DNA from: Glaciecola sp047250385
GTDB taxonomy: Bacteria; Pseudomonadota; Gammaproteobacteria; Enterobacterales; Alteromonadaceae
Reading direction: 5' to 3'
Length of the DNA stretch: 64,000 nt
Assembly: GCF_047250385.1 (NCBI RefSeq)
Contig: NZ_JBLBVM010000046.1
Coordinates: 62,001-126,000 of the forward strand
Position numbers and translations under genes: made by a program. The notes under the pieces were generated by a model. That model did not search any database. It was given only the letters and a program-made list of their open reading frames with translations, and had not been told where the DNA came from. Positions 53,254 to 62,121 of the stretch are shown in pieces (position 1 is the first letter of the stretch; every line of letters starts with the position of its first letter).

Positions 53254-55095
53254 ATGTTTTCATTCTTTGAAAATCTTACTAAACCATTTCCGGATACTGT
53301 ACCTGCGCAACCACCTAAAAGCTTTATCGCGTTTTGTCGTTACTACTCTACCGGTATGTGGCCCGTGCTTTTTGCTGTGTCCATTATTAGTGCCTTGGTG
53401 GCAGTTTTAGAGGTTTCATTATTCGGGTATATGGGTCAATTAGTGGACTGGTTTGCCAGCCGTGATAAAACCACATTCATAGAAGAAGAAATGAATAGCC
53501 TTATCTGGATGGGCTTGGTCGTTATGATATTCCTGCCGGTGCTCGTTATATTGCAGTCGGCACTTACTCATCAATCGCTCTTGGGTAATTTTCCTATGCG
53601 CATCCGATGGCAGGCTCATCGATATCTATTAGGGCAAAGCTTGTCATTTTATCAAGATGAATTTGCTGGTCGAGTTGCTACAAAAGTAATGCAAACTGCT
53701 TTGTCGGTGCGTGAAACCGTGATGAAGATAATGAATCTCGCGGTGTATATTTGCGTGTATTTCATCAGTATTATTGTACTGGTATTTTCTACTGACTGGC
53801 GTTTAAGTGTGCCACTGTTGGTTTGGTTGGTGGTATACGTTGTTATTCTTCGTGTATTGCTTCCAAAGCTAAAACAGATATCGCAAAAACAAGCCGATGC
53901 TCGTTCAATCATGACTGGGCGCATCATCGATAGTTACACTAATATAATGACGGTTAAGTTGTTCTCGCATAACAAACGCGAAGAAGATTATGCGCGTGAG
54001 GGAATGGACGGTTTTTTACAAACGGTTTACCCACAGATGCGCTTGGTAACGGTGCTACAAGCTTGCGTTTGGCTAAGTAATTCCTTACTTGTTTTCTCAA
54101 TATCTGCTTTAGCTATTTACTTATGGGTTAACGGTGTGGTTTCGCCTGGTGATATTGCTATTGCTGTCAGTTTAAGTTTGCGTCTAAATGGCATGTCACA
54201 GTGGATAATGTGGGAAGTGTCAGCCTTATTTGAAAATATTGGCACGGTGCAGGACGGTATCAATACTTTGGCTATGCGTGCGACCATTGAAGATAAAAAA
54301 GATGCCCCACGGCTTAAGATGCAAGGCGGTGCTGTCGAGTTTAAAGATGTTAATTTTGCTTACTTAGCTAAGAATAATAATGAAATTAATGTCTTTGATA
54401 AACTAAATATCAACATCAAAGCCGGTGAGAAAGTTGGCCTTGTAGGGCGCTCTGGCGCAGGTAAATCTACCTTAGTTAATTTACTTCTGCGCTTTTACGA
54501 CATTCAGAGCGGCAAGATCGTGATCGATGGACAGGACATCACAGATGTTGCTCAAGAGAGTTTACGCAGTCATATCAGCATGGTGACACAAGACACTTCA
54601 TTGATGCATCGTAGTGTGCGTGACAACATCATTTATGGTCGAACTGACGCGACTGACGACGACATGATTAACGCAGCGAAACAAGCTGAAGCCCATGAGT
54701 TTATTTTGTCATTAAGCGATGCAAAAGGGCGCACTGGATACGATGCCCATGTAGGTGAACGAGGCGTGAAGTTGTCGGGCGGACAAAGGCAGCGTATCGC
54801 GATTGCAAGAGTGATGCTGAAAGACGCGCCAATCCTGATTCTTGATGAAGCGACCTCTGCATTAGACTCAGAAGTTGAAGCTGCGATACAGCAGTGCTTG
54901 AACACAATCATGGAGAAAAAGACGGTACTAGCAATTGCACATAGATTATCTACGATTGCACAAATGGATCGTTTATTAGTGTTGGATAAAGGAATGGTGG
55001 TTGAATCAGGAAGTCATCAGGAGTTGCTCGCACAAAACGGTATTTACGCTAAATTGTGGGCGCATCAAACTGGCGGTTTTATTGGCGTAGACTAA
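53254..55095 (+). CDS. ABC exporter, fused membrane and ATPase domains
   Basis: This 613-residue half-transporter is of the multidrug/lipid exporter type. Its six-helix membrane domain spans about residues 20-330. The ATPase domain (345-600) has Walker A GRSGAGKSTL near 397, the Q-loop VTQDTSLMHRSVRDN, the signature LSGGQRQR near 505, Walker B ILILDEATSAL near 527 and the H-loop AHRLST. All key residues are intact. It should act as a homodimer in the inner membrane; the substrate is unknown. A 265-bp segment of its ATPase domain (54516-54780) recurs at 56872-57136. Confidence 0.95.
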   Translation: MFSFFENLTKPFPDTVPAQPPKSFIAFCRYYSTGMWPVLFAVSIISALVAVLEVSLFGYMGQLVDWFASRDKTTFIEEEMNSLIWMGLVVMIFLPVLVILQSALTHQSLLGNFPMRIRWQAHRYLLGQSLSFYQDEFAGRVATKVMQTALSVRETVMKIMNLAVYICVYFISIIVLVFSTDWRLSVPLLVWLVVYVVILRVLLPKLKQISQKQADARSIMTGRIIDSYTNIMTVKLFSHNKREEDYAREGMDGFLQTVYPQMRLVTVLQACVWLSNSLLVFSISALAIYLWVNGVVSPGDIAIAVSLSLRLNGMSQWIMWEVSALFENIGTVQDGINTLAMRATIEDKKDAPRLKMQGGAVEFKDVNFAYLAKNNNEINVFDKLNINIKAGEKVGLVGRSGAGKSTLVNLLLRFYDIQSGKIVIDGQDITDVAQESLRSHISMVTQDTSLMHRSVRDNIIYGRTDATDDDMINAAKQAEAHEFILSLSDAKGRTGYDAHVGERGVKLSGGQRQRIAIARVMLKDAPILILDEATSALDSEVEAAIQQCLNTIMEKKTVLAIAHRLSTIAQMDRLLVLDKGMVVESGSHQELLAQNGIYAKLWAHQTGGFIGVD

Positions 55096-55123
55096 GTAAG
55101 CAGAAGTCGCATGTACTACAACT

Positions 55124-55159
55124 TCATCCCGTCATCCCGTCATCCCGTCGAAGGACGGG
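55124..55159. repeat. REP-like palindromic element with a tandem lead-in
   Basis: TCATCCCG occurs three times in a row and runs into a 6-bp GC-rich hairpin (CCCGTC, loop GAAG, GACGGG). Such CCCGTC-GAAG-GACGGG elements are commonly found dispersed in bacterial intergenic DNA. The rest of 55096-55505 is AT-rich and has no gene that I can see. Confidence 0.65.
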
Positions 55160-55505
55160 ACCTCCCAATCAATCTATAGTAAAATAATTTCCCTCCACTC
55201 AACATAAACCAATATAAACAGTTAGTTGCCTAGAACTAAAATTAAAATAAACAAGTACTGCTAAAGAGATCTGGGAGTTGATTTGCTCCCCCTGAATACC
55301 AACTCTTTTATGTAAAAAATTTCTCAAAAAAAACAGCTAATTTGTCAGTTTTTTTTACAGTAATACTTATTTAATCCGACAACTTGCTTAAAAAGTTATA
55401 ATATTCAATGCTTTACGGTTTGGCGTAATACCTGCATAAAACTCCAATGATTGTCAAATTCAACAACTAAAAACATAATTAATTGAGTTTTATAAGGAAA
55501 TATAT

Positions 55506-56261
55506 ATGAAGTACAAGTTATCGAGGGTTTTATCGACTTTTGTGTTGATTACTGGCTGTGCAAACGTTGGTGCAGCTGAAATTTTTTGGACCGATTGGCT
55601 TGGTTCAGACACAGATCCTTCAACAGGGTTTGAAAGTAGCGGTACGATTACAACGAATACTAGTGTTATTAACGTGACCTATACAAATGCCAACGGGATC
55701 TCTTTCTATCAATCTTCAGGAGGAACGGATTACTGGCAAAATGCACGCTCGGGCAGAAACGCTGCTAATTCTCCATACACTAGTGCAGAGGTGGATAATA
55801 TACCTACAGGTACTGATATTATCGCTCTTAGATACGCCGGTAATCAAACTCTAGTGTTTTCTGAAGCAATCGCTAATCCCGTTTTTTCTTACGTAAGCCT
55901 GAACGGTAACGGTTATGCCTTTGATCAAGATTTTGATATTTTGAGCGTAGGCGGTGTGGATGGAAATAGTTCTGGCTATTGGGGGTCAGGTACTTCATTT
56001 AAAGAAACAGTCGATGTTGGCAACGGTGTGTTGGAATATCGATTACTCGGAACCGGCGAACCTCATGGAACGCTTCAATTCAAAGGAGCGTTTGATACCG
56101 TTACTTGGAGAAGCCTAAGCAATGAAAACTGGAATGGTTTCACTGTAGGTGTTGTAGGCACTGCAGCGGAAGTTTTTCCTAACGATATTCCTGCTCCTGG
56201 CGTTTTGTTGTTAATGGGCTTGGGCTTTGCGGGTGTTCGATTGGCTAGAAAAACAAAGTAA
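55506..56261 (+). CDS. Exported PEP-CTERM protein
   Basis: The 251-residue protein starts with a signal peptide ending GAAE or GCANVGA (cleavage uncertain; a cysteine in TGCANVG could also be a lipobox-like site). The body is an all-beta domain (GTITTNTSVINVTYTNANG, then GTLQFKGAFDTVTWRS). It ends DIPAPGVLLLMGLGFAGVRL, then ARKTK, which is a clear PEP-CTERM sorting signal (PAPG, helix, basic tail). The body resembles the ice-binding or choice-of-anchor type domains seen in PEP-CTERM proteins; function unknown. It is followed by a terminator. Confidence 0.88.
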   Translation: MKYKLSRVLSTFVLITGCANVGAAEIFWTDWLGSDTDPSTGFESSGTITTNTSVINVTYTNANGISFYQSSGGTDYWQNARSGRNAANSPYTSAEVDNIPTGTDIIALRYAGNQTLVFSEAIANPVFSYVSLNGNGYAFDQDFDILSVGGVDGNSSGYWGSGTSFKETVDVGNGVLEYRLLGTGEPHGTLQFKGAFDTVTWRSLSNENWNGFTVGVVGTAAEVFPNDIPAPGVLLLMGLGFAGVRLARKTK

Positions 56262-56284
56262 ACCATACTACCAATAGTAATAAG

Positions 56285-56318
56285 AAGGCTTGTTGTCAAA
56301 TGACAACAAACCTTTTTT
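56285..56318 (+). terminator. Intrinsic terminator after the PEP-CTERM gene
   Basis: A 14-bp stem with one mismatch (AAGGCTTGTTGTCA pairing with TGACAACAAACCTT) is followed by six T, 23 bp after the stop. Confidence 0.88.
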
Positions 56319-56511
56319 ATTGACCAGTCAGTTATAAACTCTTCACTGACAGATTTCTGTTCCCTTCACCTATCTAATACGTCCTTTTTTGGGATTGAAG
56401 TCGAGGTTTCTTGGAGAAGCCAGTACGCTTAGTGCGTATATTATTGCTTTTGATTATGTAGAGCAGTAAAAAGTTAGCCCTCACATATTCCTTACAATCG
56501 CAAATGAGCCC

Positions 56512-56847
56512 TTGAAATACAAGGTAACAGCGACCTTACTTGATAGTGTGGAAGATACTAAGTCAGACATGACTTTACGAGCGGAAATTACTTATCAGAG
56601 ATATGACAAGCAGTTAACCATTCCGATTCAGTCAATTGTTTACAATAGTGGACTTAATGAAGAGAAAGGAATTATTTTTATTGTTGATAATGGCGTCGTC
56701 ACGCAACAAGAAGTTTCTTTAGGGGAAGCAAATTACGAACTACAGGTTATTAGCGAAGGCCTCAAAGAGGGAGACGTTTTTGTATCTGGACCTTATCAGA
56801 CACTAAAGCTGCTATATGACGGCGCTAAGGTTCAACAAAATGGCTGA
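56512..56847 (+). pseudogene. C-terminal remnant of an RND/MacA-type periplasmic adaptor
   Basis: The 111-residue frame matches the end of HlyD/MFP adaptor proteins: LTIPIQSIVYN near the middle, then GIIFIVDNGVVTQQEVSLG, then ISEGLKEGDVFVSGPYQTLK and the natural-looking end YDGAKVQQNG. The signal peptide, the coiled-coil hairpin and most of the lipoyl domain are missing. The frame is open back to a stop near 56471 but without further adaptor motifs. It ends at a TGA that overlaps an ATGGCTGAG start, as seen in macA-macB type operons. So it is the scar of a lost efflux operon. Confidence 0.8.
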
Positions 56848-57154
56848 GCTCATGGTAAGTAATTCAGCGCTGATTGTGATCGATGGACAGGACATCACAG
56901 ATGTTGCTCAAGAGAGTTTGCGCAGTCATATTAGCATGGTGACACAAGACACATCATTGATGCATCGTAGCGTGCGCGACAATATCATTTATGGTCGAAC
57001 TGACGCGACTGACGAGGATATGATTAACGCGGCGAAACAAGCTGAAGCCCATGAGTTTATTTTGTCATTAAGCTATGCAAAAGGGCGCACTGGATACGAT
57101 GCCCATGTAGGTGAACGAGGCGTGAAGTTGTCTGGCTTGGCTATGTCCAGCTAG
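56840..57154 (+). pseudogene. Chimeric fragment: start of an ATPase gene joined to part of an ABC exporter ATPase domain
   Basis: An ATG overlapping the adaptor stop opens MAELMVSNSALI, which looks like the first residues of a MacB/LolD-type ATPase. From 56872 to 57136 the DNA is then about 95 percent identical, without indels, to 54516-54780 of the nearby ABC exporter (IDGQDITDVAQESLRSH to GERGVKLSG). It breaks inside the signature LSGGQ (KLSGLAMSS) and stops. It has no Walker A or Walker B and cannot be a working ATPase. Of 12 differences by eye, about 9 are synonymous. Confidence 0.88.
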
Positions 57155-57237
57155 CCCCTACCTGAAGCCTACAAACTGACAAATTAGCTAAATCCATATT
57201 CTATCTTATACTTTAAGAAAAGTTTAAGGAATGACAT

Positions 57238-58077
57238 ATGAAAATTAGCTACTTGCTTATCATCTTTTTACTGGCTGCTTGCAGTCCTCAACCTGAACAA
57301 GCTGAGGACGAGCAAAACAATACGAAAAATAACCTACCTGCTGCGAAAGAAGTTGCAGTTTCCGAACCCATAATTAATAACTGTACTCTGCGTTTGGGGT
57401 TTGATGCTTGGGAACCTTACCAATATGCTGATGTAGGCGGGCGTGTCGCTGGATTGGATATTGAACTAGTCACTTTGGTTGCTAACCGAATGGGTTGCGA
57501 AATCAACTATGAACAAGGTACTTGGATTGATTTACTCGGATCACTCAAAGATGGAGATATTGATGTTCTGTTGGGAGCGTCAAAAACCCCAGCAAGAGAG
57601 GAATTCGCGTTTTTCAGTGACCCCTATCGAATGGAAGAGTTTGCTTTGTATATACGAAATGGCGAGCAAGAAGAATTTGATTACGATACGCTCACTGAAT
57701 TTGTAAAAAATGGTGGAAAAGTCGGTGTAGTTGCTGAATATCTTTATGGTGACGAGGTCGCAAGCCTTGTTGACGACCCAGATACTTCAAAAATGTTTGT
57801 CAATGCCATTATGGGAGAACTCAACGTTGCGCGTTTAATGGATGGTGATATTGATGGCTTTTTAGAAGATAGTTTTGTCGGCGCTTCATTGTTACGACGC
57901 AAAGCTTTATCAGATTACATTATCGCCCAAGGTATCTCGATAGAAACCGGTAATGCCTATGTTATGTTTAGCCAAAAAAGTATTACACCCGAGCAATTGG
58001 CAGCCTTTAACGCAGAGCTAAAACGGGTAAAAGCGAGCCCGGTTTATGAAGACTTAATAAAGAAATATTCTTATTAG
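57238..58077 (+). CDS. Solute-binding lipoprotein (family 3 amino-acid type)
   Basis: The 279-residue protein starts with a lipoprotein signal (LLIIFLLAAC, Cys15) and a Glu/Asn-rich linker. The binding domain has LRLGFDAWEPYQYADVGGRVAGLDIELV (start) and INYEQGTWIDLLGSLKDGDIDVLLGASKT, with the usual two-lobe pattern and ending PVYEDLIKKYSY. The ligand is probably a small amino acid or amine, but no transporter permease or ATPase is beside it. It may instead serve as a sensor partner of the hybrid kinase downstream (inference). TTAAGGAATGACAT precedes the ATG. Confidence 0.9.
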   Translation: MKISYLLIIFLLAACSPQPEQAEDEQNNTKNNLPAAKEVAVSEPIINNCTLRLGFDAWEPYQYADVGGRVAGLDIELVTLVANRMGCEINYEQGTWIDLLGSLKDGDIDVLLGASKTPAREEFAFFSDPYRMEEFALYIRNGEQEEFDYDTLTEFVKNGGKVGVVAEYLYGDEVASLVDDPDTSKMFVNAIMGELNVARLMDGDIDGFLEDSFVGASLLRRKALSDYIIAQGISIETGNAYVMFSQKSITPEQLAAFNAELKRVKASPVYEDLIKKYSY

Positions 58078-58391
58078 TTAAGCTTGTTATGAGAGCTTAG
58101 TCTGGATGTAGCGATTCTATTGCCTTGCTACAGCTCTCGATATTCTTTACCGCATCCTCATATAAACTTTTTTTGGGGAAACTTTTGTAGTCCTGTACTT
58201 TATGCAATTGTTTATCTCAATTACAAACAAGGTGCAAACAAGCGTTTCCAAACTAGTCACTCACTTAATACGTCAGTGTTTGTTGCTCTCGATTTTTTGG
58301 TGTAGCCTTACCTAAAAGCATACCCTGAATGAGTGCTAACAAACCGATGTTTCGACTTTTGTATACTCATATAAGAGGAAAGTGAATTTTC
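58078..58391. other. Intergenic stretch without recognised gene
   Basis: This 314-bp stretch between the binding-protein gene and the hybrid kinase shows no terminator, RNA or gene that I can support. GAGGAAAG at its end is the ribosome site of the kinase. Confidence 0.5.
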
Positions 58392-60533
58392 GTGTCTATT
58401 AAACTTCGATATATAACTGCATTGCTTCTCATAGCAATCGTCGTCTCTGCATCATCTTTATCGATGCGCTATACACTTAAGGTTCAGGACAACGATGCAC
58501 AAGTAATTAACATCGCCGGCCAGCAGCGTATGTTGTCTCAGCGAATTGCACTATTTGTTCAAAGGATATCGAAGTGCAATGCATCGCAATCAGAGTTCAC
58601 TGAGCATTTAATTGAGAACATAGACAAATTCGAAAGTAATCACCAGTTTTTGACGGCATTACCTACTCTTTCAGGCACCCTAAATTCGATGTATTTTGGG
58701 CCGAAAAACGTTGATGCAGAGAGCAGATCTTTTATTAATGTTGCTCGTTTGTTTGCAAATGCACCGTCGTGCAACAATGTTCCAGTTGAATTCTCTACAA
58801 TACAAACAGAGGCAATACTGAAACTCTTAGATGAGATAGTTCAAGAGTTTGAAATTGACGCGAAAAATAAAGTGTCGTTTGTCAAAAATCTGGAATTAGG
58901 CCTATGGATGCTCACGCTTATACTCCTGATGTTGGAAGCTTTTTTGATTTTTAGGCCGATGGAGCAGAAAATCACCTCAACGATCGTCAGTCTCGATGAT
59001 GCATTATTAAGAGCTAAAGAAGAGGAGAATAAGGCCTTAGAGGCGAGTAAGGCAAAATCTGAATTTTTAGCTAGTATGAGTCATGAGCTCAGGACTCCCA
59101 TGAATGGTTTATTTGGTATGATTGAGCTGGCCATTGATAACCCAAGCAAAAGCAACGCTTACTTAAAAAAAGCGAAAAATGCAGGCAGTCAATTATTAGT
59201 TTTAATCAATGATGTTTTGGATTTATCAAAAATTGAGGCGGGTAAATTAAAGATTGAAAACATATCCTTTGATTTGTACCAACTCATCGATGACGTATGT
59301 TCCTTGCATTCGATTTATTGCAGGCAGAAAGGGCTAGAATTTGTTTATAGGAAGGATACAGATCTTGCATACACAGTCATTGGCGATCGATTGCGTATTA
59401 GCCAAGTTCTTCATAATTTAATTAGTAATGCTATTAAGTTTACGGAAAAAGGCCAAATTTCGCTGCATGTGAGCATGAGAGTAAAGAATCAGCAAGCTCA
59501 CCTTTCGTTTGATATTAAAGATACTGGAGTCGGTATTCGTAAAGAAGATCAACAAACTATTTTTAATAAATTTGAACAAGCAGATCAAACGACGACTCGC
59601 CTTTATGGTGGAACAGGTTTAGGCCTAAGTATTTCTAAAAAGTTAGCTGATTTGATGAATGGAGCATTGTTTGTCGAGTCAGACGTTGGAGTCGGCAGTA
59701 CCTTTACTTTTAGTGTCCCCATTCGGATAGACAAGCGAAGCTTAGTTGTGCAGTCAAATGTCATGCTCAACTGCGCCATCGTCGATGATCTGCAAACGAG
59801 TCGCGAATACTTTGAGCATTTAGTCAAACTTCAAGGATTAAAGGCGAAGGCTTATGAATCCGCACATGACTTTTTATCGGACAAGCCTGAGCAGTTCGAT
59901 TTAGTGATCATGGATCTCTCAATCCCAAATATGGATGGTGTTGAAACGATCGAAGCAATGTTAGATGCAAATCTTAAACACATGCCATATATACTATTAG
60001 TGTCAGCAGTCTTAGAGCACCTTGAATGCTCTGATGAAGTTAGAAATGCCATTTGGCGCACACATGCTAAACCGATAGACCGCCACGCTGTCGAAAGGGA
60101 TTTAGTTGAGCTTCAAAACCTCGTTGAGCAAAACTCGTTAAATAACAACAAAAATTCCAATCAATCAAAACACATCTTAGTAGTTGAAGACAACGAGATT
60201 AATGCTGAGGTTGTTAAGTCAATGCTTGAAAACGAGGGTTATGAGGTATCGTTGGTTTTCAATGGAGAAAAAGCGATTAGTGCTTGTTTAGTACAAGACT
60301 TCGATCTTATTTTAATGGATCTGCAAATGCCTGTCCTTGATGGCTTATCAGCTACACGACAGCTTCGTAATCAATATAAACTTAAAACGCCGATTGTAGC
60401 ATTAACTGCAAATGCTTTTGCAGAAGATAGAGCAGCGTGCTTGGAAGCCGGTATGAACGACTTTATTTCAAAGCCAATTGATAAAATGAAACTGTTATCG
60501 ACGGTAGAGCACTTAACTTCGATGCCTGTTTGA
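58392..60533 (+). CDS. Hybrid sensor histidine kinase with PilJ-type sensor and two receiver domains
   Basis: The 713-residue protein begins at a GTG with GAGGAAAG upstream. The first helix is followed by a periplasmic PilJ-like domain (INIAGQQRMLSQRIALFVQR, about residues 35-170) and a second helix (LGLWMLTLILLMLEAFLIF). The HisKA domain has the phospho-His in SMSHELRTPMNG near 232. The ATPase domain has N, G1 and G2 boxes (LISNAIKF, DTGVGI, GTGLGLSI). The first receiver (458-573) has Asp in VIMDLSIP; the second (593-710) is canonical (VVEDNEIN, ILMDLQMPVLDG, KPID). No Hpt domain is present, so a separate Hpt protein is needed for relay. The output gene is not in the window. Confidence 0.93.
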   Translation: MSIKLRYITALLLIAIVVSASSLSMRYTLKVQDNDAQVINIAGQQRMLSQRIALFVQRISKCNASQSEFTEHLIENIDKFESNHQFLTALPTLSGTLNSMYFGPKNVDAESRSFINVARLFANAPSCNNVPVEFSTIQTEAILKLLDEIVQEFEIDAKNKVSFVKNLELGLWMLTLILLMLEAFLIFRPMEQKITSTIVSLDDALLRAKEEENKALEASKAKSEFLASMSHELRTPMNGLFGMIELAIDNPSKSNAYLKKAKNAGSQLLVLINDVLDLSKIEAGKLKIENISFDLYQLIDDVCSLHSIYCRQKGLEFVYRKDTDLAYTVIGDRLRISQVLHNLISNAIKFTEKGQISLHVSMRVKNQQAHLSFDIKDTGVGIRKEDQQTIFNKFEQADQTTTRLYGGTGLGLSISKKLADLMNGALFVESDVGVGSTFTFSVPIRIDKRSLVVQSNVMLNCAIVDDLQTSREYFEHLVKLQGLKAKAYESAHDFLSDKPEQFDLVIMDLSIPNMDGVETIEAMLDANLKHMPYILLVSAVLEHLECSDEVRNAIWRTHAKPIDRHAVERDLVELQNLVEQNSLNNNKNSNQSKHILVVEDNEINAEVVKSMLENEGYEVSLVFNGEKAISACLVQDFDLILMDLQMPVLDGLSATRQLRNQYKLKTPIVALTANAFAEDRAACLEAGMNDFISKPIDKMKLLSTVEHLTSMPV

Positions 60534-60689
60534 TTCAGCTTAAAATCACTTCACAAAGTAGCCTGATTCGATATCAATTAGCTTGTCGTTGTGGTTTATA
60601 TTTCGAGCAAAAGCTGAATCTTTCTATAAACAATTCGCAAATCAAGCGCAGTAATTTCATACATTGTGTAACTAAGCTGTGTAAGGTAC

Positions 60690-60717
60690 TTGTATAACTT
60701 GCTTGCATGAGTATAAT
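60690..60717 (+). promoter_or_regulatory. Predicted promoter of tRNA-Trp and downstream secE
   Basis: The -35 TTGTAT and a perfect -10 TATAAT are 16 bp apart, followed about 90 bp later by the tRNA. The 274 bp between the kinase and the tRNA hold no gene. Confidence 0.5.
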
Positions 60718-60807
60718 ACGCCTCCCTCCCTTATGACGCTGATGACTTCCTTCCAAGAACACAACATCACAAGGGAAATGTAACTGTAAAATGTATCGTA
60801 CGGATTT

Positions 60808-60884
60808 AGGGGTGTAGTTCCAATTGGTAGAACAGCGGTCTCCAAAACCGATGGCTGGGGGTTCGAGTCCCTCCACCCCTGCCA
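60808..60884 (+). tRNA. tRNA-Trp (anticodon CCA)
   Basis: The 77-base sequence closely matches E. coli tRNA-Trp: acceptor AGGGGTG pairing with CACCCCT, D-loop AATTGG, anticodon CCA at 60842-60844 in the loop CTCCAAA, T arm with GTTCGAGTC, and encoded 3' GCCA. Its place directly before secE matches many Gammaproteobacteria. The long ORF antisense to it is not a gene. Confidence 0.97.
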
Positions 60885-60964
60885 CTTTTTAGTGGCTTGG
60901 TCCGGCGTAAAGAATTAATTAATAGCTCGCCATATTTTGGTGAAGCTAGCTTAGGGTAACACTG

Positions 60965-61342
60965 ATGAGTGATAAGGCAGAAAACGCGTCTAACCCGTTA
61001 GACTTAGTGAAATGGATTATAGTAATCGCCCTTTTAGGTGGTTTAGTTTACGCATATAGTGCATACGAAGAAATTTCGGTTCTATACAGAGCGCTTGCTG
61101 CTGTTGGGATCGTTGTTGTGTCGTTAGGCATTGCTGCTACAACGCAAAAAGGAAGCGATTTCTTTATTTTCGCAAAAGATGCGCGTACTGAAGTTCGCAA
61201 GGTCATTTGGCCAAGTCGCAGCGAAGCAAATCGCATGACTCTTATCATTCTTTTAGCTACAGCGGTTGTTGGTATAATGTTGTATTTTATTGATATGATA
61301 TTAGTCTGGGTAATTGGCTTAATCACTAACATCGGAGTGTAA
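60965..61342 (+). CDS. secE: Preprotein translocase subunit SecE
   Basis: The 125-residue inner-membrane protein has three predicted helices, as in E. coli SecE (127): DLVKWIIVIALLGGLVYAYS, YRALAAVGIVVVSLGIAA and the conserved C-terminal helix after KVIWPSRSEANRMT (ILLATAVVGIMLYFIDMI). It stabilises SecY in the translocon. It is followed 2 bp later by nusG, as usual, and preceded by tRNA-Trp. Confidence 0.97.
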   Translation: MSDKAENASNPLDLVKWIIVIALLGGLVYAYSAYEEISVLYRALAAVGIVVVSLGIAATTQKGSDFFIFAKDARTEVRKVIWPSRSEANRMTLIILLATAVVGIMLYFIDMILVWVIGLITNIGV

Positions 61343-61344
61343 TC

Positions 61345-61881
61345 ATGTCTGACAAGAAATGGTATGTAGTTCAAGCATTCTCACAGTATGAAGGTCGTGT
61401 TAAAAAGACATTACTAGAATACATTAAGATGCATGGCATGGAAGACTACTTCGGTGAAATCCTAGTACCGACTGAAGAAGTGGTTGAGATGCGCGCTGGT
61501 CAAAAACGCAAATCTGAGCGTAAGTTCTTCCCAGGCTATGTACTAGTTGAAATGGAAATGAACGAAGACTCATGGCATTTAGTGAAAAGCATTCCTCGCG
61601 TTTTAGGTTTCATTGGTGGTACTTCTGATCGACCAATGCCAATCACGCAAAGAGAAGCTGATGCAATTCTTAATCGCCTAGAAGAAGGTGTCGATAAACC
61701 TAAGCCGAAGACATTGTTCGAACCGGGCGAAGTTGTTCGTGTTACCGACGGTCCTTTCGCAGACTTCAACGGTGTTGTCGAAGAAGTCGATTACGAAAAG
61801 AGCCGCTTAAAAGTTTCAGTACTAATCTTCGGTCGTTCAACGCCGGTAGAGTTAGAATTTGGACAAGTGGAAAAAGGCTAA
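61345..61881 (+). CDS. nusG: Transcription termination/antitermination protein NusG
   Basis: Links RNA polymerase to Rho or the ribosome. The 178-residue protein has the NGN domain (KKWYVVQAFSQYEGRVKKTL, then KFFPGYVLVEMEMNEDSWHL) and the C-terminal KOW domain (GEVVRVTDGPFADFNGVVEE). The length matches E. coli (181). It is probably cotranscribed with secE and is followed by an intrinsic terminator. Confidence 0.98.
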   Translation: MSDKKWYVVQAFSQYEGRVKKTLLEYIKMHGMEDYFGEILVPTEEVVEMRAGQKRKSERKFFPGYVLVEMEMNEDSWHLVKSIPRVLGFIGGTSDRPMPITQREADAILNRLEEGVDKPKPKTLFEPGEVVRVTDGPFADFNGVVEEVDYEKSRLKVSVLIFGRSTPVELEFGQVEKG

Positions 61882-61913
61882 GCCTACATCACTTTTCAAA
61901 AAACGTAAGATTC

Positions 61914-61943
61914 AAAAATCCGGCCTGCAAGCTGGATTTTTTT
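61914..61943 (+). terminator. Intrinsic terminator after nusG
   Basis: AAAAATCCGGC pairs with GCTGGATTTTT (one G-U) around the loop CTGCAA and is followed by seven T, 32 bp after the nusG stop. It separates secE-nusG from the rplKAJ operon. Confidence 0.85.
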
Positions 61944-62002
61944 ATACATGATTGGGCGGTTTTGGGTATTTCGGCTAAATTGAAATAAACTTGAATTAAG
62001 GC

Positions 62003-62031
62003 TTGTTTTTAATGCAGTAAAAGCCTATACT
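62003..62031 (+). promoter_or_regulatory. Predicted rplKAJ promoter
   Basis: The -35 TTGTTT and -10 TATACT are separated by 17 bp, and a GC-rich discriminator (TTGCGCCC) follows. Such a discriminator is typical of stringently controlled ribosomal promoters. It lies 91 bp before rplK. Confidence 0.65.
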
Positions 62032-62121
62032 TTGCGCCCTTTTTTATGCATCGGGAAGCCGTTTGAGAAGATATTCTCTGTATCTTCAAGGCGTTATACC
62101 CACTAATAGAGAGTAAATATA

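Noticed and set aside
60574..60885. 103-residue minus-strand ORF over the tRNA-Trp gene
   Set aside because: It runs antisense through the tRNA; its start peptide is the well-known artefact of reading a tRNA backwards.
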